Positions 32,819 through 43,920 of a stretch of DNA of 64,000 nt are shown in pieces (positions within the stretch are counted from its first letter, which is position 1; every line of letters begins with the position of its first letter). Origin of the DNA: Adiantum capillus-veneris (Eukaryota; Streptophyta; Polypodiopsida; Polypodiales; Pteridaceae). Under the pieces are notes generated by a model, which did not search any database, was not told the DNA's origin, and saw only the letters and a list, made by a program, of their open reading frames with translations. The position numbers and the translations under genes were made by a program. The stretch covers positions 142,080,858 through 142,144,857 of the forward strand of contig CM043949.1 of assembly GCA_014529385.2 (NCBI GenBank), written 5' to 3'.

Positions 32819-33752
32819 GGGGGTCTCGGAGGAGTGCACGCGGGGCTACACGGCAAGTGTATGGATTACACGATAGCGCAGATTCCGTGGGTGAGTGTGT
32901 GTAGTGTGTATATGAGGCAAAAATACAAAAGAGAGGGGTTCACGCACGGGGGCAGGGTGAGAAGTTTAACTCTTTTGTGTGAGCACCTAAAGATTGGTAA
33001 AAACTGCCCATTTTTTAGTGTGTGTCTATGCCTAAAAAGTGTTTAATTTGCATAATTGATGTGTGTAATGGTTAAATGCTGCATTTTTGTGCTCAAAACA
33101 ATGATTGTGACACACTCCTATTGAGTCAATGTTTGACCTAATTTTGTCGGTTTAATTGGCTAGTTTTGATTTTATTGATTAAATTTTGGGCAATTGAATT
33201 GATGTGATTTGTGTGGTTTTAATTGGCTTCACTATTACCCTATGTGTGGAGAATATATATAAAAATTTTGGGTTTTTTTCGGATAATTTTGGTTATTTTT
33301 GGCAATTTTTGCTAATTTTTGGTTAATTCCATAAACATTTGTGTGTGCGTATTTGCGGCATCATTTTGTTTGCATTTGTGCCCTCCGTGGTCGACTTTTG
33401 TGCGTTTTGCTATTTTTGGGGGCCGTATTGACGATTGTGTCGCAAATTGTATTTACGGTAAAAACTACCATTTTTGGTGCGCTTTTGTGTATTGAAAATG
33501 CTCGATTGTGTTTGACAATGATTTTCTAAGATTCCTAGAATTTTTTGTACTTTTTTGACAATTTTTGGGATTTTCTGGTGATTTTATGGAGTTTCGACCA
33601 ATTTTTGCATTTTCGGACGTTGAAAATTAAAAAAAGGAAAAAAAAAAAAAGCAAATCTCGAGTGTCGACACCGATCTTTGCCCGATTTGCCTTGCAGCGC
33701 ATAAAGATTTCGTTGGGGATAGATCTTTACGATCGGTGAGATAGTTTCCTGC

Positions 33753-33910
33753 TATAAAATACTCTTCTTCTTCTTCTTCTTCTCTCTGGGTGAACACCAC
33801 CCATTACACACACACACACTTCTATTCTCTCTCTAACCCCTCTAACAATCTTATTCATTCTCTCTAACTCTCACACATACACCCACTCTCTCTTCTCTCT
33901 AAACCCACTC
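33753..33910 (+). promoter_or_regulatory. TATA-like box followed by a CT-rich stretch
   Basis: TATAAAATA (33753-33761) on the + strand is followed by CTTCTTCTTCTTCTTCTCTC and a CT/CA-rich run, the usual look of a plant core promoter with a pyrimidine-rich leader. No gene follows, since this lies inside the leader of B on the opposite strand. It may be a fragment of another LTR or chance. Confidence 0.3.
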
Positions 33911-34632
33911 TCACTCAATTTGCAATGTGACTTCACAAATCATTAGTTGGGCATGATTACAACACAAATCAATCATCACAACTGAAAAATCATAATGCAC
34001 ACGTTGATTTTTAGGTGCACAAACATGGGCACAATAGTGCGCACACACCTAAAATTAGGCATACACACACTCAATTAGAATGCACACACACTTGATTTTA
34101 GTGCACACACACTTGAAATTGACCATCCAAGGATGCAATTAACTCAATTAGGCACCCAATTAGCAACACACATTCACCAATTACCAATTGAAACTTGCCA
34201 AATTCATACGCCACCAAATCTTAAAAATTTCGGCATTACGACGACGTGAAAACGAAAAAAAAAAATTCAATCCACATTGCATCATGGTGGAATCCCCACA
34301 CAATTCTACACATCTCTAAATTCTAAGGAGGTTGAGAATACCACCTTAATTACCTTCCATTGAAGATCAATTGAATGGTCGAATGCTCCAATCCTTCATA
34401 GCAAATTAGTAAGTTAGCAAAAATTAGTGAAATTAGCAAGGGGTTAGTGTGAAATTAGAGTGTGTAAACACACAATTGGCAAGATATGGTGACACAGGAG
34501 GGAATTATGAACACATTGCTTCATGCACACACATTCAAAATTCACAAAAACATAAACACACAAGTGAAACTAGTAGTGAAATTAGTAAAGGAACGCATTC
34601 GATTATGCCACAATTACACTAGCGTAGGCCAT

Positions 34633-34653
34633 CATCCCCGGTAGCGGTGCAAA
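34633..34653 (-). other. Degenerate tRNA-Asp-type primer site of element B
   Basis: On the minus strand TTGCACCGCTACCGGGGATG matches the primer sites of A and C at CCGCTACCGGGGA and differs in the first bases (TTGCACC against TGGCGCC). Confidence 0.6.
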
Positions 34654-34654
34654 A

Positions 34655-35579
34655 TGTTGGGGGTTCCATCATTGCAATAGCTCCAATGACCAACAAAATT
34701 ATCAATATGGAGGGATGAGCTACCCGGCTAGGGCATGGAAACACTCACACGGTTAGTAAGCCAATCGTGGCAACACAAATGGTTAACTCTACGAGGTGAG
34801 CTTCTCGGCCTATGGAGGAGCTAAGCCGCAATGAAGGGCAATCTCCACATCCACTTCTCTTCGCCTCTAATCAACCCAATCACACACACTACGATTGCAA
34901 GTCGCACACAATACTAATCCTATCATGCACCACACTAATCGCAAGCACACACACTTAGATCTATTGAGCACCACACTCCAATCAAACCTACATGCACACA
35001 CAAGCAAAAGAGGGCAATCACACAAGATTAGAGAGGGATTAACCACTAATTAGTTAAGATCTAGCTAATCTAAGCATCATAGTCAATCATAAGAAGCATG
35101 AGAGAGGCATAGTGAAAGAGAATGAATCATTGATTAGTGTTAATCAAGTCTCATGAGCAAGGAGAAGCTCGAGGACTCCATAGCCACACACCTCAAGAGC
35201 TCTCACCAAAGAGTGCTCTCAACAAATGAGCTTGAGAACCCTAATTTCTTTTACATACTACCTTATATACCTAGGGTAAAAATATGCAATGTCCAGGCGC
35301 CCTTGAGGCCTTTAGGGCTCCACCACTTACTGAATTTGCAACCTAAGCACACTAATTGACCTATTCTTTACAGCTTGCAACTCCCATTGAGCCCGTAACA
35401 CATTAAAATATTACAATGGCTTGAAGTAAATCGAGAATTTACAATATGTGACCATTTCGAAAAAACATGAAAATTGTGTAACTCCAAACTTTACTGCTTC
35501 TTCATTTTGATCTTCGATGTGCATTTGTATGTTTTCGATCTTTAGCAGCTTTTGTTAACTGACGTTGACTCAGTTAACA
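34655..35579 (-). repeat. 5' LTR of element B
   Basis: On the minus strand it begins TGTTAACTGAGTCAAC, comparable with TGTTGACCGCTGGGTCAAC of LTR A, and ends CCCCCAACA just before the primer site. Its length of 925 bp fits LTRs A (965) and C (937). A TATA box GTATATAAGG lies at 35270-35261. The identification rests on these shared landmarks and on gag orientation; no second LTR was found. Confidence 0.6.
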
Positions 35580-38450
35580 CATACTTCGAGACAGTTCCAT
35601 GGAGTTGGCATACCAAATTATAAATTTTGGCCTATGGTATGTGGAATTTATTTTGCAAAGAGTGGTTTTTTATTCAAACATGTTTAGTCACACTTCATTG
35701 ATTTTTTCTACTTTCACCATGATAGTCTCTAACCTCTCGTTGAATCATCAATTTGAGGTTGTTGTACTAGATGCACAGCTGTCAATGGTGCTCACCTCGG
35801 AGTCTACCTCCTTGATCAATGTTGTTGATTGGTTTCAATCCATCAACATGGACATGGCCAAGGTTTTACTTCTAGCTTACAATGAAAATATGTGTTGTCT
35901 GTTTTGTCATTTCTTGGAAAATATTATGTCTATCATGAATAAGAAACAAATTTGATTTTTGGTGCAAACAATTCTCATTGGAGCCTTGTTGGATTGAACA
36001 TTGAGTGCAAGTGTTACCATGTTGCAAATTCAGTGCACGGGTTCCATGGGACTATTCGAAGGTAACTGTCCTTCATTTAGTTTTGTAATTTTGATAGCAC
36101 ATGCCATCACCCTCTGCCTTATGTTGCAATTCTATTCAAAAACTTTTGGCTGCCCTTGAAGCATTGACCCAAGAGGAGGACATGTCAATTCCAAGTTGCA
36201 AGGTGTCCAAACATGACGATGGGTATTCTAGTGGATGGAGAGTTATTACCAATGTAGAGCTCTCGTTAGACCTCGTTTATGCTGAGGAGCATAGAAGTGT
36301 AAGTGTAGTCTATTTTTTGGGTAATCCTAAGACAAATGATCTTCTCTTATGATTACTGAGAGAGTGAAATCATTTGCACGCATGAAATCTGGTAAATTAT
36401 TTTGATGTTCATGTCGAGGTCTTCACGATGACAATGGTCCAAAGTATGATTAATTTTGTGGATAAACATCTTGGAGAAGCCCCTAACACATTTTTCCCAA
36501 CTATTGTTGGACAATGTTAGACTCCACTACTTCCATCGTTAGGCGTTCATTGGGATTTGGTGTACATGACTTTTCGCTCTCCTATGGTATAAGCTTTGAA
36601 ATGGTCTGGTGCATGATGTAAGTCGGCATGCTATTGTTTTGCAAGGGTTTTTGCTTTAATTTATATTTCCTTTTGTTGTTGAGTGAGTGTTGAGCTAACT
36701 CTTGGTTTTGGCATCTCCTTGCAGTATGACTCAGTTTTGGCTTCTCTACAATCTCTACTTGTGCAATTTCAAGGGGTTACGGACTACACCACATAGCATT
36801 TTGAAGATATTCACCCCAATTGTCTCTACCAAATTTTGATGATCATCACATGCCCCCACATAACGAAGCCATTCTGTGGTGGATCTCTTTTATTTTATCC
36901 TAGTATGTACATTCTCTTGATGTTGTTACCTTTATATCTCTTACTTCTCTTTTCTAGTTTTTGGTTTTGGGTTGCTTCTGACATAGACTCACTAGATTCA
37001 TCTCATCCCTATTCTCTTCACTTCAAGATAGATTTTCAAAGGATGTTGTACCAGGCTCCAAAAGTTTTGTTTCCAAACTTGAGCTTATATGTGATTCCAA
37101 CTCCCTATCAAGATCGTAGTCAATTTTTTATGGTGATTCACTCTATAAGTCACATTGGTCGCAATCCCTTGAGGCACTACCTGTCTTGATGTCATTTAGG
37201 TTTTCATCTTTTATGTCATCACTCTCTAAGCACTAAATCAATTTATAACTCTTTAGGATTATACTAATTAATCTCAAGCCTAATTATCTCTCTCCTTGGA
37301 TTTGGGTATGTCTACATGGCCACTTCCCTGACTAAATGATTCTAAAGATCTAATTAGGTGGATCAAGCACTAGATTATGTATCTATTTTTTTACGTTCAA
37401 TAAACGTATATTACACATGTGTGTGCATGAAGATGGAGACACGTGCCACACGACTAGCAGCATTTGGTCTTAAGCACTTCTCTATTTCCGAATGGAGCTA
37501 TAGTCTAAAGCACTCAAAGGTTTTAGGAATAGTGACTCGCCACTCTTGACTTTACTTTAGAGGAAGTGAGAGACATCGTAACTTGCCAAAGCCAAGCATC
37601 AAAAGAGGAACATTGTAAAAGTGATCATAGAAAAATACCTTCCTTTCAGCCGATTCTCTTCTAGCACTAGCGTTGTAGAGAAGCTCACCCACCAATGCAT
37701 GGAATTCATCAAAGATGCCCATGCCCATTATGCATTCCACTGGCTATCAGTCTTCATTTTCCAAGGTATAGATATTTGCAATAGTCAAGTTAATCGCACA
37801 ATACATGAGTGAATATAAAAACCTCTTGTGGAGTTTAGAAAACACACAAATTTGGTGGTTAGTTGGAAACCATGTCATTGGTGCTTGTAGATGTAGCTGA
37901 AAGTGCATATACATGTGTTCAATGAGCACCTCCTTGATTGTTTTTCCCATTTGTGATAAGCAAAATTGTTTTACCCTACCTTTGTAACTATTCAGAAAAT
38001 TATTTCCCTTACACTTTCTCTTCCTTGTCTCTGCAAGGAACCCAGTTTCCAATGGTAAATATGAAGGTGTAAATCCATAGACCATTGTTCAAATCAAAGA
38101 TGTTGTGAATACTTCCACTGACTTAATGCTTACAGATGGTCGTTGAGGTCTTCTATTCTCCATTAGTGTTTCTTATATTACCTTAAGTTGCACATCACAG
38201 AAGAGAGAGAGTGTGTGTTTAGTCATGTTGTTGTGCACAAAGAGCATGCAATATAGCATAAGTAGAATAGTTAGTAGAGCACAAATGAATTGGAATGAGG
38301 GGGAGAACTTCCCTATCAAAAAACTACGCACAACTGCATTGAGTACAAGTTATGCCACATTTGTCATGTATTTGATTTTGATAGAAAAAAGCTTCAAGAA
38401 AATTGTAACATATACTATTATCAAGATTTTTTAAGAAACTAAAAAGTGTT
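35580..38450. other. Unassigned sequence
   Basis: Open frames of up to 118 codons (35599-35955, 36101-36352, 36836-37189, 37747-38085) were read and show no domain, targeting signal or conserved motif I recognise. The hydrophobic stretch at about 36900-36980 is T-rich DNA rather than a convincing membrane protein. Confidence 0.4.
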
Positions 38451-40450
38451 TTTTGAAATTGCAAAAGTTTGAGATAGAAATAAGAAAAATATGGGTTGCC
38501 ATTACAGTAGCCTGCCATCCATTGGATGCACAACATTCTTGTGGCCCCTCAAGGCTCATCTCAAGCTTGAGGATTATTGTGCATCCCTTTGGCTCGATGA
38601 ATCTAATATATATACTCACAATTGTGAGTATGGCAAAAAAAAAAGGGAGCACTTGTAAAATAATCATATTCACTTCCAAACTCAATGCATGACTATTTTT
38701 TATGGTGATTACTTCAGTTGTGTATGTTACAAACGGACTATTCCCTTGATTAAAAGACCAAAGATTAGACTTTCTTGGAAAAATTAAAGTTCACATTGCA
38801 ACTACAATTGGACCATTCAAGGGTTTTTTCTAGAGTGCTCCTACTCTTCATTGTGCTACCTCTGCAAGGCCCCAAAGCGGCGTGGCTCATAGGGGTTCTA
38901 CGGTAGGACGAGGCATGAGTGGTTATTACTAGAGGGCGTGCTACATAGGTTTTGCAAACATCGGTGGCTCTACGATTGGCTATGTTGAGCAGGGTCCTCC
39001 TCCTTGTCTTCTCCTCTTCCTCACTAATGGTCTTCATTTTTTAGCTTTAAGGAAATGTGTCCCCTCTTGTCTCCTATTGGGGAGGGCAATGGGTGGCCTC
39101 GTGTGCTTTGATTGCATCTTCAAGTGGTCATAGCTTCTAATTGACACTAGGGAAAGGGCTTGGCTCCCTTGGATGTCCCGTTGGCTTGTAGGTCTATTGT
39201 ATGTAGGTGGTTCTTCCTCATGCTTCGGCCCAATTTCATCAAACATCATGCTACTTTTGGGTTTTACATTAACATCCATTTGTGTCTTCCTCAAGGCATG
39301 GAGGTGGCAGTGGTAGTGGCAATGGTGTGGTGGACCTTGGGTGGCCCCTCGATGATGGGGACTTTGGGTCCCGCATTTTTAACACTATTTGCGGGTTCTA
39401 TGGTTGCTTCTTCTTTGGCTATATCCCACCATTTTTTACGGCTTGGTGAACAAGGTGATTGATGTGGCAGATAACCTCCCTTAGTGGCAACACCAATCCC
39501 GGTTTCAGCTCTAAATATATTTGGTTATGGATCCCATGTCAATTGTACTCTCCGTTCAAGGTGGCTCCCTATATCATCTGATGTATGGGGTCTAAGATGG
39601 TACTGTGGTGATCTTAGATGCCATGGAGCATGGCTTGCTTTGTAATTTTTTTGGTTTAATACATTTTGCACTCACAATTTGTGAGTTTTTCCACACAAAA
39701 AATTCACATTGAAACTCGGTCACAAACCATTGAAGGAAAATAAGCACATAAAGTACCGGTCACACTTAGAGTAAAGGGGTCATATTAGAGATGTTCAAAT
39801 TTGTACAGACCATCGTCGAAGCATACCTAGGTGGATTTGGGCATGAAGGCACATTAGAAGTGCCGTCCTTTCAGCATTCAATCACATGAAGTAGTTCGTT
39901 GAGATGTGTTGCAAAACAAATTTGCACTTTGAAGCACAGTTCTCGATGCACAACATGGGTGCTTCAACCATTAGAGACCAGTGTGGGCCAATTTGGATAT
40001 GGAAGAAGATAGGGGTTAAGCCTTCTTGCAGAGGCAAATGAGAGTCTAACACGATAAAGGTCCCAAAAAAAGAACATGTCCCGGTTTAAGGACAAAGGTG
40101 AAGAACATCCGGGGCCCCTTGGTGACATCAAGTGATGAGTGGTAGGACCATTTACATGAGATGTCATCAAGGGATCTATTGGAGCTTGAGTTAAAATTTC
40201 ATGCACCACTATCTTTTTCCCTTATGGAGGGTGTGTTCACTTTTTGGTTTTTTAACACTAGATATTGAAACGAGGTGTTGTGTTGCATGTGATAACCTTG
40301 CATGTGTGGGCGGAATTCCATAGTTGAGACCCAATTGAAACTTGCATGTGGCAACCTTGAGGCATTTTGTATGAGCCAATGTCTCTATGGTAACTATTGC
40401 CACTTAAGATTCCCCTCTTCTAACTACTTGTTATCTATCTGCCATAGCCA
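38451..40450. other. Likely LINE-derived non-coding relics with two hairpin tails
   Basis: Two palindromes resembling the LINE 3' stem-loop at 2091 occur here: ACTCACAATTGTGAGT (38614-38629), followed by ATGGC and ten A, and ACTCACAA-T-TTGTGAGT (39670-39686), followed by TTTTTCCACACAAAAAA. Upstream of the second, TTTGTAATTTTTTTGGTTTA resembles a LINE 3' UTR. No coding domain remains that I can name, and the rest of the interval is unassigned. Confidence 0.4.
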
Positions 40451-40479
40451 TTCTAATGACTAAGACACATGCATATATT

Positions 40480-41560
40480 ACATTGCCTATACCTGGCTTG
40501 CTTCATCCATTGTCTATACCTAATTTCCCATGGGAGATTATATCCACAGATTTCATCTTTGGACTGCCAAGATCCATTCATGGGAATATGGATAATAGTA
40601 GACTAGTTTAGCAAACAAGCACATTTCATATCGATCAAAAAGTCTATTAAAGCACATCATATGGAAACCCTCTTTATCTCACAGATCATTAATTATAATG
40701 GCTTACCAAGATCTATAGTATCCGACAAAGAATGACTAGAAATTTTTGGAAAGGTCTCTATGAGAATCTAGGTACTAAGCTGAATTTATCCTCAGTCTAT
40801 CACCCACAAATGGTGAGATAAATAATTCAACTATTATCAATCTACTTAAAGCCTATTTTATGAAAGTAGATCAAAGAGATCAATGGGAAAAGTATTTACC
40901 CTTAGTAAAGTATGTGTACAATAGCACTATCCATATTTCTAAAATAAAGACACCCTTTGAGGTAATTGAAGGAAGATCCAAGCTCCTATTGATAGTCAAG
41001 ACACTTGGGAAGATTTTCGTTTTGCTAATGAGAATGGTAGAGACCCTAAATAATCTTTTAAGAAGATTAAGGAAAATATATTCATCCCACAAGGAAAAGG
41101 TTTCTATTGATAAGCATAGAAGAGCCTTGACCTTCAAAGAAAATGATTGGGTATTACTCAAGTTTCCCAAAGCACGCCTAAGCCATACTTCGACGGGCAA
41201 GGGGATACAAGGACGCCCCAACGGGTAACCAAAAATATTATGCTAAGCTTGCAAAAAGATAGTATGGCCCATATTAAATCCTTAATTAATCCCATTAATG
41301 AATCAGCTTATAAGTTGAGTTTACCAAGCACCTGGTTCATTCATAATGTATTTCATGTGAAACTCTTAAAACCTTATAAAGGCGAGCCACCCAAAGAACC
41401 CATAATTGAAGAACCACCTGAGATTGAAGGTCATGAAGAAATCCTGCAACCAAAAAGAATTCTACAACATGAATACAAGGTTTTAATAAGTGGTAAGATT
41501 GTTCAATGATACCTTGTCAATTTTAAGAACTATCCTTTTGAAGATGCAAGGTAGATGTAA
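40480..41560 (+). pseudogene. Chromovirus integrase C-terminus and chromodomain, fragment E1
   Basis: The + strand holds broken pieces of a Ty3/gypsy chromovirus pol. Core fragments start near 40500 ([36 protein letters not shown]). The core end is at 40860-41010 (KYLPLVKYVYNSTIHISKIK, TPFEVIEGR). The GPY/F-like region DKHRRALTFKENDWVLLKFP lies at 41110-41170, and PSTWFIHNVFHVKLLKPYKG at about 41327-41386. A chromodomain-like end, EILQPKRILQHEYK ... YLVNFKNYPFEDARW, lies at 41438-41553. Many stops and at least two frameshifts are present, and the 5' portion is missing. It is about the same extent as E2 at 50.7-52.2 kb on the other strand, with independent decay. Confidence 0.8.
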
Positions 41561-41956
41561 GACATCTAGATAAAGCATAATGTAAACCTTGTAAATACTT
41601 GCAATGACTTAATTCAAAGGCAAGAACCATGTATGAACAAGCATGTTTTTTTAATAATTTTTTCTTTCTTTGACTCCAAGATTTCTTTTTAATGCTCATT
41701 AGTTTTAAGTGTATGCATATCATGAATTATGCTTACTGCAACTCAGTCTCTCAAGCACCTAGTAGACCTTGCCAATCTGTTATGAAAGAAGGGCTAAGTA
41801 AAGATATGCTTGCGACAACTAATTCTTCCAAGAACCAAGTGGGATTAGTCACCACATTGTAGAAAGGGATCCTCTACCCAAAGCAACAGGACTGCCTATG
41901 ACTTTATTTTCCCTACTCCATAATCGAGGATGACTATGATTTCAAGGGAAAGATAA

Positions 41957-42350
41957 TGTCATGAAAATTAATTTCTAATCTTCTAAAAATATTTACCATC
42001 TTAATTTGTCTATTTGAGTGCAAGGAAAATAGAAGAGTGCAAGTGAAGTTGATTTAAGTGCTTATGGACCAGCTCGGTCAAAGGATTGGGACCAAAAGGA
42101 GAGAAGTCCATAAAAGAGCAAGGATAATTTTTGTTTAGTTATCTCGATCATAGTAGATACAGGTCAAGGAAGGATGAATCTATCCCAAGAAACTTTGACA
42201 AAGGGACATGACAAAGAAGATTACCTAGAGCAATTATAGGAGTCTAAAAATAGAAACTAATTGTGTTAATTCTAAGTACTTAAAATTAGTATGAAGTCTA
42301 AAAAACATTAGGATAAATATAGTTGCTCCACCCATACATCCCCCCGGGGC
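41957..42350 (+). repeat. Partial LTR after chromovirus fragment E1
   Basis: The segment starts TGTCATGAAAATTAATTTC, directly after the purine stretch TTTCAAGGGAAAGATAA. The same arrangement occurs on the minus strand at 50334 (purine tract, then TGTCATAAAATCTAATATC), after fragment E2. This indicates polypurine tract plus 3' LTR. The right boundary is unclear; it meets a CT microsatellite at 42354. Confidence 0.55.
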
Positions 42351-42351
42351 G

Positions 42352-42353
<2 letters not shown>

Positions 42354-42389
<36 letters not shown>
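42354..42389. repeat. (CT)n microsatellite
   Basis: About 18 CT dinucleotides separate the LTR of E1 from the LINE fragment. Confidence 0.97.
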
Positions 42390-42390
<1 letters not shown>

Positions 42391-42394
42391 ACTA

Positions 42395-43230
42395 TCTAAG
42401 GAGAAGGTGATGTTATTGTATTTGGAGATATGAATGCTTGCACAAAAACATTGCAACATGATACTCAACAATTTGATATGCCATACATTTCAAGGGAGTC
42501 GGAGAAAGTTCACTTGTATGACCGTACTTCAATGGATGAGAAAGAGCCGGATCACTATGGAGATGCCCGTTGTCACTGACTCTCTTTGGTCTATGCATCG
42601 ATCAATTGGAACAAATGGTACTTGGCTTTATGCAAGAAGAATGCATTGAAGAGGTCACTATCTGCAATGCGGTGATCATGCTTTTGTTGTATGCGGATGA
42701 TGTAGTGCTTGTAGCACACACTTTAGAATATGCACAAAAGCTTAACGGTTGTCCTTGAGAACTTTTTCTTGCATAGTGGGCTGATTGTGAATGAATCCAA
42801 AACAACTGTTATGGTTGTGAAAACCAACCATAAGGAGAAGCCATGCATTGTGTATAACAATGAGACACTTGAAATTATTGAGAGCTTTAAGTACCTTAGC
42901 CTTGAGTTTCCATCCAATCACAAGTGGCATGAATGTGCTATGTATCATTTGGAAGTGGGGAAGAGATCATATTATGCATTTGATAACATGTGTACTTGGA
43001 AGTGGACCTTTTTGATGCATTGGTGACACCGGTTCTTCTTTTTGGAGTTGAAGTGTGGGGCGGGAGCATCTCAAAGTCTACTTGGAAAGAGTTTGAGAAT
43101 GTCCAAAAGCATTTTCTTACAAACTTTCTCCAAGTTAAGACACAAACACCATATATGCTCCTACTTCTCTTCCAATTGAGGTTATTTGCATGGAAAGGGT
43201 TTTGGAGTATATGATAAATATGTGTCAAAA
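42395..43230 (+). pseudogene. L1-like LINE fragment: endonuclease piece joined to RT
   Basis: The + strand starts with GDVIVFGDMNACT (42403-42441), matching the G-D-F/M-N-A motif of LINE endonucleases. After a short stretch it jumps to RCPLSLTLFGLCIDQLEQM (about 42561-42615), the region normally some hundreds of residues further on, followed by LLLYADDVVLVAHT with the YADD catalytic motif (42685-42725). RT continues with ETLEIIESFKYLSLEF and ends with ALVTPVLLFGVEVWGGS (43018-43070) and PIEVICMERVLEYMI. The frame changes several times. The missing middle indicates an internal deletion, and this copy is dead. Confidence 0.85.
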
Positions 43231-43561
43231 CCTGTAATGGAAATGGATTTTGAACTTTGAGAATAGCAGAATTAAGATAATTAGAGTGAGCATTTTTGTC
43301 AGACTACTTTGAGAACATAGAGGGTGAACTTAATTAGCGGTAGCAACATAACCATAATACTTATTTAACTTGGCATGAACAATACTTTTGCAAGAGAGAG
43401 ATTTTAGAGAACTTGACATGAGGACTGGATTTATGTGGAGCCGGTCCCCCCTTCAATAGGCTTTTGTATTATAGATTCTCCCATCAAGAGAGATTTCGTA
43501 CAATACAATCTTTGTGTTCCTTGTGACCTAGGTGATGCAATGAAGATGGAAAGCTTCATGC
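43170..43561 (+). repeat. LINE-linked 3' segment, copy 1 left half
   Basis: From about 43170 the sequence is duplicated at 52225-52625 with high similarity (both include GTGGAGCCGGTCCCCCCT and ATTCTCCCATCAAGAGAGA). It is cut at 43561 by the copia element and resumes at 49083. I cannot tell whether it is LINE 3' sequence or a separate repeat next to the LINE. Confidence 0.85.
43557..43561. other. Target site duplication CATGC, left
   Basis: CATGC abuts the left LTR end and is repeated at 49078-49082 after the right LTR. The uninterrupted target at 52621 (CTTCATGCATCACGAGCA) confirms the empty-site sequence. Confidence 0.95.
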
Positions 43562-43831
43562 TGAAGGAGTACGAGCGGAAGTGTGATGCGAGAGAGAGTG
43601 AGACAAGAAGAGCACGACGATATGGTGAACTCACTCTACTGTAATGTGTAGAGCGGAAGTGCGACACGAGAGAGAGTGCGAGAAGAAGAGCAGGACGATA
43701 TGGTGAACTCGCTCTACTGTAATGTGTAGAGCATAGTGAGTTCTTATTAGGTTTTTACAAAAGAATATCTGTACATACCTGGCGGCCCGTCCACTTACCT
43801 GGGTGACCACATTGGGCTTTATACCCCAAAA
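43562..43831 (-). repeat. 3' LTR of the copia element, 270 bp with internal 78-bp duplication
   Basis: It matches the 192-bp 5' LTR except that the block starting GAGCGGAAGTG is present twice in tandem (43573 and 43651, period 78). 192 plus 78 equals 270 exactly. Its outer U3 end reads TTTTGGGG on the minus strand where the other LTR has TGTTGGGG, so the terminal TG is mutated. Confidence 0.95.
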
Positions 43832-43841
43832 ACCTCCCACT
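43832..43841 (-). other. Polypurine tract of the copia element
   Basis: On the minus strand AAGTGGGAGG lies directly upstream of the 3' LTR, as expected for plus-strand priming. Confidence 0.85.
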
Positions 43842-43920
43842 TAAAGTCCAATGTGGTACTTTAAGTGTGAGAGAAGCTACTATACAAGCTAATATACAAG
43901 AGATGTAGAGAAGTGATGTA

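Larger units (their letters stand above)
31571..34632 (-). other. Leader of element B, low-complexity, no gene
   Basis: Between the B primer site and its gag-like frames lie about 3 kb without a coding frame. Read on the + strand, 31940-32530 is very T-rich (ATTTTTTNATGATTTTT-like text). A long (GA)n tract sits at 32727-32810, and 33763-33910 is CT-rich with CA repeats. Unlike the leaders of A and C, I see no ACGCGT-centred palindromes here. Confidence 0.6.

Noticed and set aside
35391-35400. Alternative 5' end of LTR B at 35400 (minus TGTTACGGG)
   Set aside because: The TGTTAACTGAGTCAAC start at 35579 matches LTRs A and C better and gives a comparable length.
36836-37189. Membrane protein gene
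   Set aside because: Hydrophobic text comes from T-rich DNA. There is no conserved motif, no supporting flanking exons, and the frame is short.
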